DNA of 64,000 nt from Calliopsis andreniformis (Eukaryota > Arthropoda > Insecta > Hymenoptera > Andrenidae): assembly GCF_051401765.1 (NCBI RefSeq), contig NW_027480532.1, positions 682,001 through 746,000 on the forward strand. The letters run 5' to 3'. Under the pieces are notes generated by a model, which ran no database searches, was not told where the DNA came from, and saw only the letters and a list, made by a program, of their open reading frames with translations. The position numbers were made by a program, and so were the translations under genes. This document shows, in pieces, positions 13,551 through 26,675 of this stretch. How positions within the stretch are numbered: the first letter of the stretch is position 1; each line of letters opens with the position of its first letter.

Positions 13551-13640
13551 AACCATCAGCCCTCAATCCTCAATTCTCAATAGAATATCCTGAATTCTCA
13601 GGATTCAATACTCAAACCTCAACACTCAACCCTCAACCCT
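13551..13640 (+). repeat. A island (core 13581-13611)
   Basis: Intact inverted repeat at 13587-13604. Partner of the island at 3909. Confidence 0.9.
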
Positions 13641-14489
13641 CAACCCTCAATCCTCAATCCTCAATCCTCAATCGTCAATCCTCAATACTCAATCTTCAAT
13701 CCTCAATCCTCAATCCTCAATCCTCAATCCTCAATCCTCAATCTTCCATCGTCAATACTCAATCTTCAATCCTCAATCCTCAATCCGCAATCTTCAATGC
13801 TCAATCCTCAATCCTCAATCCTCAAACCTCAATCTTCAATCCTCAATACTCAATCTGCAATCCTCAATACTCAATCCTCAATCCTCAATCCTCAATCGTC
13901 GATCCTCAATCCCCAATCCTCAATCTTCAATCCTCAATCCTCAATCCCCAATTCTCAATCCTCAATCCTCAATCTTCAATCCCCAATCCTCAATCTTCAA
14001 TCCTCAATCCTCAATCCTCAATCCTCAATCCTCAATCCTCAATCTTCAATCCTCTATACTCAATCCTCAATCCTCAATCCTCAATCCTCAATCCTCAATC
14101 CTCAATCCTCATTCTACAATCCTCAATACCCAATCCTCAATCTTCAATCCTCAATCCTCAATCCTCAATTCTCAATCCTCAATCCTCAGTCCTCAGTCCT
14201 CAAACCTCAATCCTCAACCCTCAGCCCACATTCTCAGTCCTCAATCCTCAATTCTCAGTCCTCAGCCCTCAAACCTCAACCCTCAACCCTCAGACCTCAT
14301 CCTCAATTCTCAATTATCAATCCTCAACCCTCAATCTTGAATCCTCACTACTCAATCTTCAATCCTCAATCCTCAGTCCTCAAAACTCAACTATCGGTCC
14401 TCAATTCTCAATACTCAATCCTCAATCCTTAATCTTCAATCCTCAATGCTCAATCTTCAATCCTCAATCCTCAATCCTCAATACTCAAT

Positions 14490-14598
14490 CCTGAATCCTC
14501 AATCTTCAGACCTCAGACCTGAACAATCAGATGTCAATCCTCAATCCTCAACAGAATAACATGAATTCACAGTTTTCAATACTCAATACTCAATCTTC
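14490..14598 (+). repeat. C island (GATGT at 14530)
   Basis: Partner of the island at 4858. Its ending is TCTTCAAAACTC, against TCTTCTAAACTC in the partner. Confidence 0.9.
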
Positions 14599-15309
14599 AA
14601 AACTCAATCCTCAATCCTCAATCCTCAATCCTCAATCCTCAGTCCTCAGTCCTCAAACCACAACCCTCAACCCTCAGCCCACATTCTCAGTCCTCAATCC
14701 TCAATTCTCAGTCCTCAGCCCTCAAACCTCAATCCTCAATCCTCAATCCTCAATCTTCAATCATCAATACTCAGTCTTCAATACTCAATCCTCAATCCTC
14801 AATCCTCAATCCTCAATCCTCATTCTTCAATCCTCAATACACAATCCTCAATCTTCAATCCTCAATCCTCAGTCCTCAATCCTCAATTCTCAATCTTCAA
14901 TCCCCAATACTCACACCTCAAACATCAATACTCAACCCTCAGTCCTCGTCCTCAATCCACAACAATCAATCCTCAATCCTCATTCTTCAATCATCAATAT
15001 TCCATCTTCAGTCCTCAATCCTCAATCCTCAATCCTCAATCCTCAATCCTCAATCCTCAATCCTCAATCCTCAATCCTCAATCCTCATTCTTCAATCCTC
15101 AACACCCAACCCTCAATCTTCAATCCTCAACCCTCGATCCTCAATTCTCAATCCTCAATCCTCAATCCTCAGACCTCAAACATCAATACTCAACCCTCAG
15201 TCATCGTCCTCAATCCACAACACTCAATCCTCGATCATCAATCTTCAATCATCAATATTCAATCTTCAATCCTCAGCCCTCAATCCTCAATACTCAATCC
15301 TCAATACTC

Positions 15310-15399
15310 AACCATCAGCCCTCATTTCTCAATACTCAATAGAATATCCTGAATTCTCAGGATTCAATACTCAAACCTCAACACTCAACCCTCAACCCT
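15310..15399 (+). repeat. A island (core 15340-15370)
   Basis: Intact inverted repeat at 15346-15363. Partner of 5661, with the same CCCTCATTTCTCAATAC lead. Confidence 0.9.
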
Positions 15400-16245
15400 C
15401 AATCCTCAATCCTCAATCCTCAATCGTCAATCCTCAATACTCAATCTTCAATCCTCCATTCTCAATCGTCAATCCTCAATCCTCAATCCTCAATCCTCAA
15501 TCCTCAATCCTCAATCGTCAGTCATCAATCCTCAATACCCAATCCTCAGTCTTCAATCTTCAATCAGCAGTCCTCAATTCTCAATCCTCAATCCTCAATC
15601 CTCAATTCTCAATCCTCAATCCTCTGCCCTCAGTCCTCAAACCTCAACCCTCAACCCTCAGCCCTCATCCTCAATCCTCAATACTCAATACTCAATCCTC
15701 AATCTTCAATCCTCAATACTCAATCTTCAATAATCAATCCTCAATTCTCAATCCTCAATACTCAATCCTCAATCGTCGATCCTCAATCCCCAATCCTCAA
15801 TCTTCAATCCTCAATCCTCAATCCTCAATCCTCAATCCTCAATCCTCAATCTTCAATCCTCAATCTTCAATCCTCAATACTCAATCTTCAATCCTCAATC
15901 CTCAATCCTCAATCCTCAATCCTCAATCCTCAATCCTCAATCCTCAATCCTCAATCTTCAATCATCAATACTCAGTCTTCAATTATGAATCCTCAATCCT
16001 CAATCCTCAATCCTCAATCCTCATTCTTCAATCCTCAATACACAATCCTCAATCTTCAATCCTCAATCCTCAATCCTCAATTCTCAATCTTCAATCCTCA
16101 ATCCTCAGACTTCAGACATCAATACCCAACCCTCAGTCCTCGTCCTCAATCCACAACAATCAAACCTCAATCCTCATTCTTCAATCATCAATATTCAATC
16201 TTCAGTCCTCAATCCTCAATCCTCAATCCTCAATCCTCAATCCTA

Positions 16246-16982
16246 AATCCTCAATGTTGAATCCGCAATACCCAATCCTCAATCTTCAATCCTCAATCCT
16301 CAATCCTCAACCCTCAATCCTCAATAATCAATTCTCAATCCTCAGTCCTCAAACCTCAATCCTCAATCTTCAATCCTCAATACTCAATCTTCAATCCTCC
16401 GTCCTCAATCCTCAACCCTCAATCCTCAATCCTCAATCGTCAGGCTTCAATCCTCAATACTCAATCTTCAATCTTCAATCCTCAATCCTCATTCCTCAAT
16501 CCTCATTCTTCTATCCTCAATACCCAATCCTCAATCTTCAATCCTCAATCCTCAATCCTCAATCCTCAATCCTCAATCCTCAGCCCTAAGTCCTCAATCC
16601 TCAATCCTCAATCCTCAATCCTCAATCCTCAATCCTCAATGTTGAATCCGCAATACCCAATCCTCAATCTTCAATCCTCAATCCTCAATCCTCAACACTC
16701 AATCCTCAATAACCAATCCTCAATCCTCAGTCCTCAAACCTCAATCCTCAATCTTCAATCCTCAATACTCAATCTTCAATCCTCCGTCCTCAATCCTCAA
16801 CCCTCAATCCTCAATCCTCAATCGTCAGGCTTCAATCCTCAATACTCAATCTTCAATCTTCAATCCTCAATCCTCATTCCTCAATCCTCATTCTTCTATC
16901 CTCAATACCCAATCCTCAATCTTCAATCCTCAATCCTCAATCCTCAATTCTCAGTCCTCAATCCTCAGCCCTAAGTCCTCAA
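16246..16982 (+). repeat. 385-bp tandem pair, second occurrence
   Basis: This is the copy of 6567-7303 inside the second 8.6-kb block. The related block at 17772-21430 has only one member (marker at 21085), so the 385-bp doubling separates these lineages. Confidence 0.85.
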
Positions 16983-17099
16983 ATCTCAATCCTCAACCCT
17001 CAGCCCTCATCCTCAATCCTCAATCCTCAATCTTCAACCCTCAATCCTCAATCCTCAAGCCTCAACCCTCAATCCTCAATCCTCAGTCCTCAAACCTCA

Positions 17100-17271
17100 A
17101 TTCTGAATCCTCAATCTTCAGACCTCAGATCTCAACAATCAGATGTCAATCCTGAATCCTTAATAGAACATCATCAATTCACAGTTTTCAATACCCAATA
17201 CTCAATTTGCAATCTTCAAATTTCTATCCACAAACATCAATTCTCATCACTCAACCCTCAACACTCAGTCC
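17100..17271 (+). repeat. B2 island (GATGT at 17142)
   Basis: GATCTC subtype and partner of 7463, sharing AGAACATCATC and TTTGCAATC. The second 8.6-kb copy loses 140 bp shortly after it. Confidence 0.9.
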
Positions 17272-17841
17272 CCAATCCTCAATCTTCAATTCTCAATCCT
17301 CAATCCTCAATCCTCAATCCTCATTCTACAATCCTCAATACCCAATCCTCAATCTTCAATCCTCAATCCTCAATCCTCAATTCTCAATCCTCAATCCTCA
17401 GTCCTCAGTCCTCAAACTGCAATCCTCAACCCTCAGCCCACATTCTCAGTCCTCAATCCTCAATTCTCAGTTCTCAGCCATCAAACCTCAATCCTCAATC
17501 CGCGATCCTCAATCTTCAATCATCAATACTCAGTCATCAATACTCAATCCTCAATCCTCAATCCTCAATCCTCAATCCTCATTCTTCAATCCTCAATACA
17601 CAATCCTCAATCTTCAATCCTCAATCCTCAATCCTCAATCCTCAATTCTCAATCTTCAATCCTCAATCCTCGGACCTCAAACATCCATACTCAACCCTCA
17701 GTCCTCGTCCTCAATCCACAACAATCAATCCTCAATCCTCATTCTTCAATCATCAATATTCAATCTTCAGTCCTCAATCCTCAATCCTCAATCCTCATGC
17801 CTCAATCCACAATCCTCAATCCTCAGTCATCAAACATCAAT

Positions 17842-18026
17842 CCTGAATCGTCAATCCTGAATTCTAAATCTTCAGACCTCAGACCTGAACAATCAGATGT
17901 CAATCCTCAATCCTCAATAGAATATTATCAATTCACAGTTTTCAATACACAATACTCAATCTGCAATCTTCAAATTTCTACCCACAAACATCAATTCTCA
18001 TCACTCAACCCTCAACACTCAGTCCC
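17842..18026 (+). repeat. B1 island (GATGT at 17896)
   Basis: Partner of both 8357 (8.6-kb block) and 12944 (3.8-kb block), which shows nesting. It keeps CAGTCATCAAACATC upstream. Confidence 0.9.
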
Positions 18027-18495
18027 CAATCCGCAATCTTCAATCCTCAATCCGCAATCCTCAACCCTCAACACTCAGTCCCCAATCCTCAATCTTCAAT
18101 CCTCAATCCTCAATCCTCAATCCTCAATCCTCAATCTTCAATCCTCTATACTCAATCCTCAATCCTCAATCCTCAATCCTCAACCCTCAATCCTCAATCC
18201 TCAATCCTCATTCTACAACCCTCAATACCCAATCCTCAATTTTCAATCCTCAATCCTCAATCCTCAATTCTCAATCCTCAATCCTCAATGCTCAATCCTC
18301 AATCCTCAATCCTCAACCCTCAATCTTCAATCCTCAATCCTCATTCTTCAATCCTCGGACCTCAAACATCAATACTCAACCCTCAGTCCTCGTCCTCAAT
18401 CCACAACACTCAATCCTCGATAATCAATCTTCAATCATCAATATTCAATCTTCAATCCTCAATCCTCAATCCTCAATACTCAATCCTCAATACTC

Positions 18496-18585
18496 AACCA
18501 TCAGCCCTCAATCCTCAATTCTCAATAGAATATCCTGAATTCTCAGGATTCAATACTCAAACCTCAACACTCAACCCTCAACCCT
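18496..18585 (+). repeat. A island (core 18526-18556)
   Basis: Intact inverted repeat at 18532-18549. Partner of 8987. Confidence 0.9.
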
Positions 18586-19322
18586 CAATCCTCAATCCTC
18601 AATCCTCAATCGTCAATCCTCAATACTCAATCTTCAATCCTCAACCCTCAATCCTCAATCCTCAATCCTCAATCCTCAATCTTCCATCGTCAATACTCAA
18701 TCTTCAATCCTCAATCCTCAATCCGCAATCCTCAATGCTCAATCCTCAATCCTCAATCCTCAAACCTCAATCTTCAATCCTCAATACTCAATCTGCAATC
18801 CTCAATACTCAATCCTCAATCCTCAATCCTCAATCGTCGATCCTCAATCCCCAATCCTCAATCTTCAATCCTAAATCCTCAATCCCCAATTCTCAATCCT
18901 CAATCCTCAATCTTCAATCCCCAATCCTCAATCTTCAATCCTCAATCCTCAACCCTCAATCCTCAATCCTCAATCTTCAATCCTCAATCCTCAATCCTCA
19001 ATTCTCAATCCTCAATCCTCAGTCCTCAGTCCTCAAACCTCAATCCTCAACCCTCAGCCCACATTCTCAGTCCTCAATCCTCAATTCTCAGTCCTCAGCC
19101 CTCAAACCTCAACCCTCAACCCTCAGACCTCATCCTCAATTCTCAATTATCAATCCTCAACCCTCAATCTTGAATCCTCACTACTCAATCTTCAATCCTC
19201 AATCCTCAGTCCTCAAAACTCAACTATCGGTCCTCAATTCTCAATACTCAATCCTCAATCCTTAATCTTCAATCCTCAATGCTCAATCTTCAATCCTCAA
19301 TCCTCAATCCGCAATACTCAAT

Positions 19323-19431
19323 CCTGAATCCTCAATCTTCAGACCTCAGACCTGAACAATCAGATGTCAATCCTCAATCCTCAACAGAATAACATGAATT
19401 CACAGTTTTCAATACTCAATACTCAATCTTC
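19323..19431 (+). repeat. C island (GATGT at 19363)
   Basis: Third of the three C islands of the left part of the window. The ending is TCTTCAATACTC, the common form, so the 4858 and 14530 endings are derived. Confidence 0.9.
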
Positions 19432-20142
19432 AATACTCAATCCTCAATCCTCAATCCTCAATCCTCAATCCTCAGTCCTCAGTCCTCAAACCACAACCCT
19501 CAACCCTCAGCCCACATTCTCAGTCCTCAATCCTCAATTCTCAGTCCTCAGCCCTCAAACCTCAATCCTCAATCCTCAATCCTCAATCTTCAATCATCAA
19601 TACTCGGTCTTCAATACTCAATCCTCAATCCTCAATCCTCAATCCTCAATCCTCATTCTTCAATCCTCAATACACAATCCTCAATCTTCAATCCTAAATC
19701 CTCAATCCTCAATCCTCAATTCTCAATCTTCAATCCCCAATACTCACACCTCAAACATCAATACTCAACCCTCAGTCCTCGTCCTCAATCCACAACAATC
19801 AATCCTCAATCCTCATTCTCCAATCATCAATATTCCATCTTCAGTCCTCAATCCTCAATCCTCAATCCTCAATCCTCAATCCTCAATCCTCAATCCTCAA
19901 TCCTCAATCCTCAATCCTCATTCTTCAATCCTCAACACCCAACCCTCAATCTTCAATCCTCAACCCTCGATCCTCAATTCTCAATCCTCAATCCTCAATC
20001 CTCAGACCTCAAACATCAATACTCAACCCTCAGTCATCGTCCTCAATCCACAACACTCAATCCTCGATCATCAATCTTCAATCATCAATATTCAATCTTC
20101 AATCCTCAGCCCTCAATCCTCAATACTCAATCCTCAATACTC

Positions 20143-20232
20143 AACCATCAGCCCTCATTTCTCAATACTCAATAGAATATCCTGAATTCTCAGGATTCAA
20201 TACTCAAACCTCAACACTCAACCCTCAACCCT
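20143..20232 (+). repeat. A island (core 20173-20203)
   Basis: Intact inverted repeat at 20179-20196, with the CCCTCATTTCTCAATAC lead. Confidence 0.9.
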
Positions 20233-21547
20233 CAATCCTCAATCCTCAATCCTCAATCGTCAATCCTCAATACTCAATCTTCAATCCTCCATTCTCAATC
20301 GTCAATCCTCAATCCTCAATCCTCAATCCTCAATCCTCAATCCTCAATCGTCAGTCATCAATCCTCAATACCCAATCCTCAGTCTTCAATCTTCAATCAG
20401 CAGTCCTCAATTCTCAATCCTCAATCCTCAATCCTCAATTCTCAATCCTCAATCCCCTGTCCTCAGTCCTCAAACCTCAACCCTCAACCCTCAGCCCTCA
20501 TCCTCAATCCTCAATACTCAATACTCAATCCTCAATCTTCAATCCTCAATACTCAATCTTCAATAATCAATCCTCAATTCTCAATCCTCAATACTCAATC
20601 CTCAATCGTCGATCCTCAATCCCCAATCCTCAATCTTCAATCCTCAATCCTCAATCCTCAATCCTCAATCCTCAATCCTCAATCTTCAATACTCAATCTT
20701 CAATCCTCAATACTCAATCTTCAATCCTCAATCCTCAATCCTCAATCCTCAATCCTCAATCCTCAATCCTCAATCCTCAATCCTCAATCTTCAATCATCA
20801 ATACTCAGTCTTCAATACTCAATCCTCAATCCTCAATCCTCAATCCTCAATCCTCATTCTTCAATCCTCAATACACAATCCTCAATCTTCAATCCTCAAT
20901 CCTCAATCCTCAATTCTCAATCTTCAATCCTCAATCCTCAGACCTCAGACATCAATACCCAACCCTCAGTCCTCGTCCTCAATCCACAACAATCAAACCT
21001 CAATCCTCATTCTTCAATCATCAATATTCAATCTTCAGTCCTCAATCCTCAATCCTCAATCCTCAATCCTCAATCCACAATCCTCAATGTTGAATCCGCA
21101 ATGCCCAATCCTCAATCTTCAATCCTCAATCCTCAATCCTCAACCCTCAATCCTCAATAATCAATCCTCAATCCTCAGTCCTCAAACCTCAATCCTCAAT
21201 CTTCAATCCTCAATACTCAATCTTCAATCCTCCGTCCTCAATCCTCAACCCTCAATCCTCAATCCTCAATCGTCAGGCTTCAATCCTCAATACTCAATCT
21301 TCAATCTTCAATCCTCAATCCTCATTCCTCAATCCTCATTCTTCTATCCTCAATACCCAATCCTCAATCTTCAATCCTCAATCCTCAATCCTCAATTCTC
21401 AATCCTCAATCCTCAGCCCTAAGTCCTCAAATCTCAATCCTCAACCCTCAGCCCTCATCCTCAATCCTCAATCCTCAGTCTTCAACCCTCAATCCTCAAT
21501 CCTCAAGCCTCAACACTCAATCCTCAATCCTCAGTCCTCAAACCTCA

Positions 21548-21719
21548 ATTCTGAATCCTCAATCTTCAGACCTCAGATCTCAACAATCAGATGTCAATCC
21601 TGAATCCTTAATAGAACATCATCAATTCACAGTTTTCAATACCCAATACTCAATCTGCAATCTTCAAATTTCTATCCACAAACATCAATTCTCATCACTC
21701 AACCCTCAACACTCAGTCC
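21548..21719 (+). repeat. B2 island (GATGT at 21590)
   Basis: GATCTC subtype with AGAACATCATC and the common TCTGCAATC. Partner of 32789 at 11,199 bp. Confidence 0.9.
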
Positions 21720-22991
21720 CCAATCCTCAATCTTCAATCCTCAATCCGCAATCCTCAACCCTCAACACTCAGTCCCCAATCCTCAATCTTCAATCCTCAA
21801 TCCTCAATCCTCAATCCTCAATCCTCAATCTTCAATGCTCTATACTCAATCCTCAATCCTCAATCCTCAATCCTCAATCCTCAATCCTCAAACCTCATTC
21901 TACAATCCGCAATACCCAATCCTCAATCTTCAATCCTCAATCCTCAATCCTCAATACTCAATCCCCAATCCTCAGTCCTCAGTCCTCAAACCTCAATCCT
22001 CAACCCTCAGCCCTCATCCTCAATCCTCAATCCTAAATTCTCAATCCTCAATCCTCAAACCTCAATCCTCAACCGTCAGGCCTCGTCCTCAATCCTCAAC
22101 CCTCAATCCTCAATCCTCAGTCCTCAACCCTCAGCCCTCATCCTCAATCGTCAGTCCTAAATTCTCAATCCTCAAACCTCAAACCTCAATCATCAACCGT
22201 CAGTCCTCGTCCTCAATCCTCAACCCACAATCCTCAATCCTCAGTCCTCAATCTTCAATCCTCAATACTCAATATTCAATCCTCAATCCTCAATCCTCAG
22301 TCCTCAATCCTCAATCTTCAATCCTCAATCCTCAGTCCTCAATCCTCAATCCTCATTCTTCAATACTCAATACCCAATCCTCAGTCTTCAGTCCTCAATC
22401 CTCAATCATCAAATCTCAATCCCCAATCCTCAGTCCTCAGGCCTCAAACCTCAATCCTCAACCCTCAGCCCTCATCCTCAATTCTCAATCCTCAATCCTC
22501 AATCCTCAATCTTCAATCCTCAATACTCAATCTTCAATAATCAATCCTCAATTCTCAATCCTCAATACTCAATCCTCAATCGTCAACCCTCAATCCCCAA
22601 TCCTCAATCTTCAATCCTCAATCCTCAATCCTCAATCCTCAATCCTCAATCTTCAATCCTAAATAATCAATCTTCAATCCTCAATCCTCAATCCTCAATC
22701 CTGAATCCTCAATTCTCAATCCCCAAACTCCAATCCTCTATACTCAGTCTTCAATCCTCAATCCTCAATCCTCAGTCCTCATTCTTCAACCCTCAATACC
22801 CAATCCTCAATCTTCAATCCTCAATCCTCAGTCCTCAATTCTCAATCCTCAATCCTCAATCCTCAGTCCTCAAACCTCAATCGCCAATCCTCAGCCCTCA
22901 TCTTAATCCTCAATCCTCAATCTTCAATCCTCAATCCTCAATCCTCATGCCTCAATCCACAATCCTCAATCCTCAGTCATCAAACCTCAAT

Positions 22992-23176
22992 CCTGAATCG
23001 TCAATCCTGAATTCTCAATCTTCAGACCTCAGACCTGAACAATCAGATGTCAATCCTCAATCCTCAATAGAATATTATCAATTCACAGTTATCAATACAC
23101 AATACTCAATCTGCAATCTTCAAATTTCTGCCCACAAACATCAATTCTCATCACTCAACCCTCAACACTCAGTACC
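22992..23176 (+). repeat. B1 island (GATGT at 23046)
   Basis: B1 with CAGTTATCAATAC in the core and TTCTGCCCAC in the 3' part. The first change is shared with 33669 only. Confidence 0.9.
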
Positions 23177-23937
23177 CAATACTCAATCTTCAATCCTCAA
23201 TCCGCAATCCTCAACCCTCAACACTCAGTCCCCAATCCTCAATCTTCAATCCTCAATCCTCAATCCTCAATCCTCAATCCTCAATCTTCAATCCTCTATA
23301 CTGAATCCTCAATCCTCAATCCTCAATCCTCAATCCTCAATCCTCAATCCTCATTCTACAATCCTCAATACCCAATCCTCAATCTTCAATCCTCAATCCT
23401 CAATCCTCAATTCTCAATCCTCAATCCTCAGTCCTCAGTCCTCAAACCACAATCCTCAACCCTCAGCCCACATTCTCAGTCCTCAATCCTCAATTCTCAG
23501 TCCTCAGCCCTCAAACCTCAATCCTCAACCCTCAGACCTCATCGTCAATTCTCAATTATCAATCCTCAACCCTCAATCTTCAATCCTCAATACTCAATCT
23601 TCAATCCTCAATCCTCAGTCCTCAAAACTCAACTATCGGTCCTCAATTCTCAATACTCAATCCTCAATCCTTAATCTTCAATCCTCAATGCTCAATCTTC
23701 AATCCTCAATCCTCAATCCTCAATCCTCAATGCTCAATCCTCAATCCTCAATCCTAAACCCTCAATCTTCAATCCTCAATCCTCATTCTTCAATCCTCAG
23801 ACCTCAAACGTCAATACTCAACCCTCAGTCCTCGTCCTCAATCCACAACACTCAATCCTCGATCATCAATCTTCAATCATCAATATTCAATCTTCAATCC
23901 TCAATCCTCAATCCACAATACTCAATCCTCAATACTC

Positions 23938-24027
23938 AACCATCAGCCCTCAATTCTCAATACTCAATAGAATATCCTGAATTCTCAGGACTCAATACTC
24001 AAACCTCAACACTCACCCCTCAACCCT
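23938..24027 (+). repeat. A island (core 23968-23998)
   Basis: The right arm reads TCAGGAC, so the outermost base pair is lost and the inverted repeat at 23974-23991 keeps 6 of 7 pairs. The partner at 34598 has the same change. Confidence 0.9.
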
Positions 24028-24854
24028 CAATCCTCAATCCTCAATCCTCAATCGTCAATCCTCAATACTCAATCCTCAATCCTCAATACTCAATCCTCAA
24101 TCCTCAATCGTCATTCTTCAATCCTCAATACTCAATCTTCAATCCTCAATACCGAATCTTCAATAATCTATCCTCAATTCTCAATCCTCAATCCTCAATC
24201 CTCAATCTTCAATCCTCAATCCTCAATCCTCAATACTCAATCCTCAATCCTCAGTCCTCAGTCCACAAACCTCAATCCTCAACCCTCAGCCCTCATCCTC
24301 AATCCTCAATCCTAAATTCTCAATCCTCAAACCTCAAACCTCAATCCTCAACCGTCAGTCCTCGTCCTCAATCCTCAACCCTCAATCCTCAATCCTCAGT
24401 CCTCAATCTTCAATCCTCAATACTCAATATTCAATCCTCAATCCTCAATCCTCAGTCCTCAATCCTCAATCTTCAATCCTCAATCCTCAGTCCTCAATCC
24501 TCAATCCTCATTCTTCAATACTCAATACCCAATCCTCAGTCTTCAATCCTCAATCCTCAATCATCCAATCTCAATCCCCAATCCTCAGACCTCAGTCCTC
24601 AAACCTCAATCCTCAACCCTGAGCCCTCATCCTCAATTCTCAATCCTCAATCCTCAATCCTCAATCTTCAATCCTCAATACCGAATCTTCAATAATCAAT
24701 CCTCAATTCTCAATCCTCAATCCTCTATCCTCAATCTTCAATCCTCAATCCTCAATCCTCAATCCTCAATCCTCAATCCTCAATCCTCAATCCTCATGCC
24801 TCAATCCTCAATCCTCAATCCTCAGTCATCAAACCGCAATCCTGAATCCTCAAT

Positions 24855-24963
24855 CCTGAATCCTCAATCTTCAGACCTCAGACCTGAACAATCAGATGTC
24901 AATCCTCAATCCTCAACAGAATAACATGAATTCACAGTTTTCAATACTCAACACTCAATCTTC
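24855..24963 (+). repeat. C island (GATGT at 24895)
   Basis: C form with CAATACTCAACACTC at the end, a private change against the partner at 35518. Confidence 0.9.
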
Positions 24964-26503
24964 AATACTCAATACTCAATCCTCAATCCTCAATCCTCAA
25001 TCGTCATTCTTCAATCCTCAATACTCAATCTTCAATCCTCAATCCTCAATCCTCAATCCTCAAACCTCATTCTACAATCCTCAATACCCAATCCTCAATC
25101 TTCCATCCTCAATCCTCAATCCTCAATACTCAATCCTCAATCCTCAGTCCTCAGTCCTCAAACATCAATCCTCAACCCTCAGCCCTCATCCTCAACCCTC
25201 AATCCTAAATTCTCAATCCTCAAACCTCAAACCTCAATCCTCAACCGTCAGTCCTCGTCCTCAATCCTCAACCCTCAATCCTCAATCCTCAGTCCTCAAT
25301 CTTCAATCCTCAATACTCAATATTCAATCCTCAACCCTCAATCCTCAGTCCTCAATCCTCAATCTTCAATCCACGATCCTCAGTCCTCAATCCTCAATCC
25401 TCATTCTTCAATACTCAATACCCAATCCTCAGTCTTCAATCCTCAATCCTCAATCATCAAATCTCAATCCCCAATCCTCAGTCTTCAGTCCTCAAACCTC
25501 AATCCTCAACCCTCAGCCCTCATCCTCAATTCTCAATCCTCAATCTTCAATCCTCAATCTTCAATCCTCAATCTCAATCCTCAATACTCAATCTTCAATA
25601 ATCAATCCTCAATTCTCAATCCTCAATACTCAATCCTCAATCGTCAACCCTCAATCCCCAATCCTCAATCTTCAATACTCAATCCTCAATCCTCAATCCT
25701 CAATCCTCAATCTTCAGTCCCAATAATCAATCTTCAATCCTCAATCCTCAATCCTCAATCCTGAATCCTCAATTCTCAAACCCCAAACTCCAATCCTCTA
25801 TACTCAGTCTTCAATCCTCAATCCTCAATCTTCAATCCCCATTCTTCAACCCTCAATACCCAATCCTCAATCCTCAATCCTCAATTCTCAATCTTCAATC
25901 CTCAATACTCAGACCTCAAACATCAATACTCAACCCTCAGTCCTCGTCCTCAATCCACAACAATCAATCCTCAATCCTCATTCTTCAATCATCAATATTC
26001 AATCTTCAGTCCTCAATCCTCAATCCTCAATCCTCAATCCTCAATCCTCAATGTTGAATCCGCAATACCCAATCCTCAATCTTCAATCCTCAATCCTCAA
26101 TCCTCAACCCTCAGTCCTCAATAATCAATCCTCAATCCTCAGTCCTCAAACCTCAAACCTCAATCTTCAATCCTCAATACTCAATCTTCAATCCTCCGTC
26201 CTCAATCCTCAACCCTCAATCCTCAATCCTCAATCGTCAGGATTCAATCCTCAATACTCAATCTTCAATCCTAAATCCTCAATCCTCATTCCCCAATCCT
26301 CATTCTTCAATCCTCAATACCCAATCCTCAATCTTCAATCCTCAATCCTCAATCCTCAATTCTCAATCCTCAATCCTCAGCCCGAACTCCTCTAATCTCA
26401 ATCCTCAACCCTCAGCCCCTCATCCTCAATCCTCAATCCTCAATCTTCAACTCTCAATCCTCAAGCCTCAACCTCAATCCTCAATCCTCAGTCTCAAACC
26501 TCA

Positions 26504-26675
26504 ATTCTGAATCCTCAATCTTCAGACCTCAGATCTCAACAATCAGATGTCAATCCTGAATCCTTAATAGAATATCATCAATTCACAGTTTTCAATACCC
26601 AATACTCAATCTGCAATCCTTCAAATCTCTATTCACAAACATCAATTCTCATCACTCAGCCCTCAACACTCAGTC
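26504..26675 (+). repeat. B2 island (GATGT at 26546)
   Basis: GATCTC subtype with AATAGAATATCATC. It carries a 1-bp insertion (GCAATCCTTCAAATC). Several other single-base indels occur just upstream (for example CTCAACCTCAATCC near 26,468). Confidence 0.88.

Larger units (their letters stand above)
12820..16597 (+). repeat. 3.8-kb block also found at 17772-21430, copy 1
   Basis: Landmarks pair up in order with 17772-21430: B1 12944/17896 (offset 4,952), A 13581/18526 (4,945), C 14530/19363 (4,833), A 15340/20173 (4,833). The left end is approximate. This block lies inside the second 8.6-kb copy, so the duplications are nested. Confidence 0.8.
10504..19022 (+). repeat. 8.6-kb duplicated block, copy 2
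   Basis: This is the second copy of 860-9483. It has four extra heptamers near 13,225, one extra near 15,060, and lacks 20 heptamers near 17,288 relative to copy 1. Scattered single-base differences exist, for example CTCGAT here near 15,232 against CTCGAG in copy 1 near 5,543. Copy 1 and copy 2 are separated by about 1.0 kb, so this is not a simple head-to-tail junction. Confidence 0.9.
17772..21430 (+). repeat. 3.7-kb block also found at 12820-16597, copy 2
   Basis: It overlaps the end of the second 8.6-kb copy (10504-19022) and runs past it. It lacks 112 bp (16 heptamers) relative to copy 1 between the A and C islands. After 21,430 the match jumps to the second member of the 385-bp pair (B2 17142/21590, offset 4,448). 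Confidence 0.8.
20720..26379 (+). repeat. 5.7-kb duplicated block, copy 1
   Basis: It matches 31919-37004. The offset is 11,199 bp at the left, 11,192 bp after a one-unit change, and 10,622-10,625 bp from 22,449 onward. The change of 570 bp between 11,192 and 10,622 is a loss in the other copy of sequence present here at about 21,892-22,448. The right end is sharp: G 26380 against A 37005. The left end lies in pure heptamers and is approximate. Confidence 0.85.

Noticed and set aside
26400..26520. Cluster of single-base indels as a functional boundary
   Set aside because: Several 1-bp differences (for example GCCCCTC, CTCAACCTCAATCC and CAGTCTCAAACC) cluster here, which looks more like local sequencing or consensus error than a biological signal. 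Raw reads would settle it.
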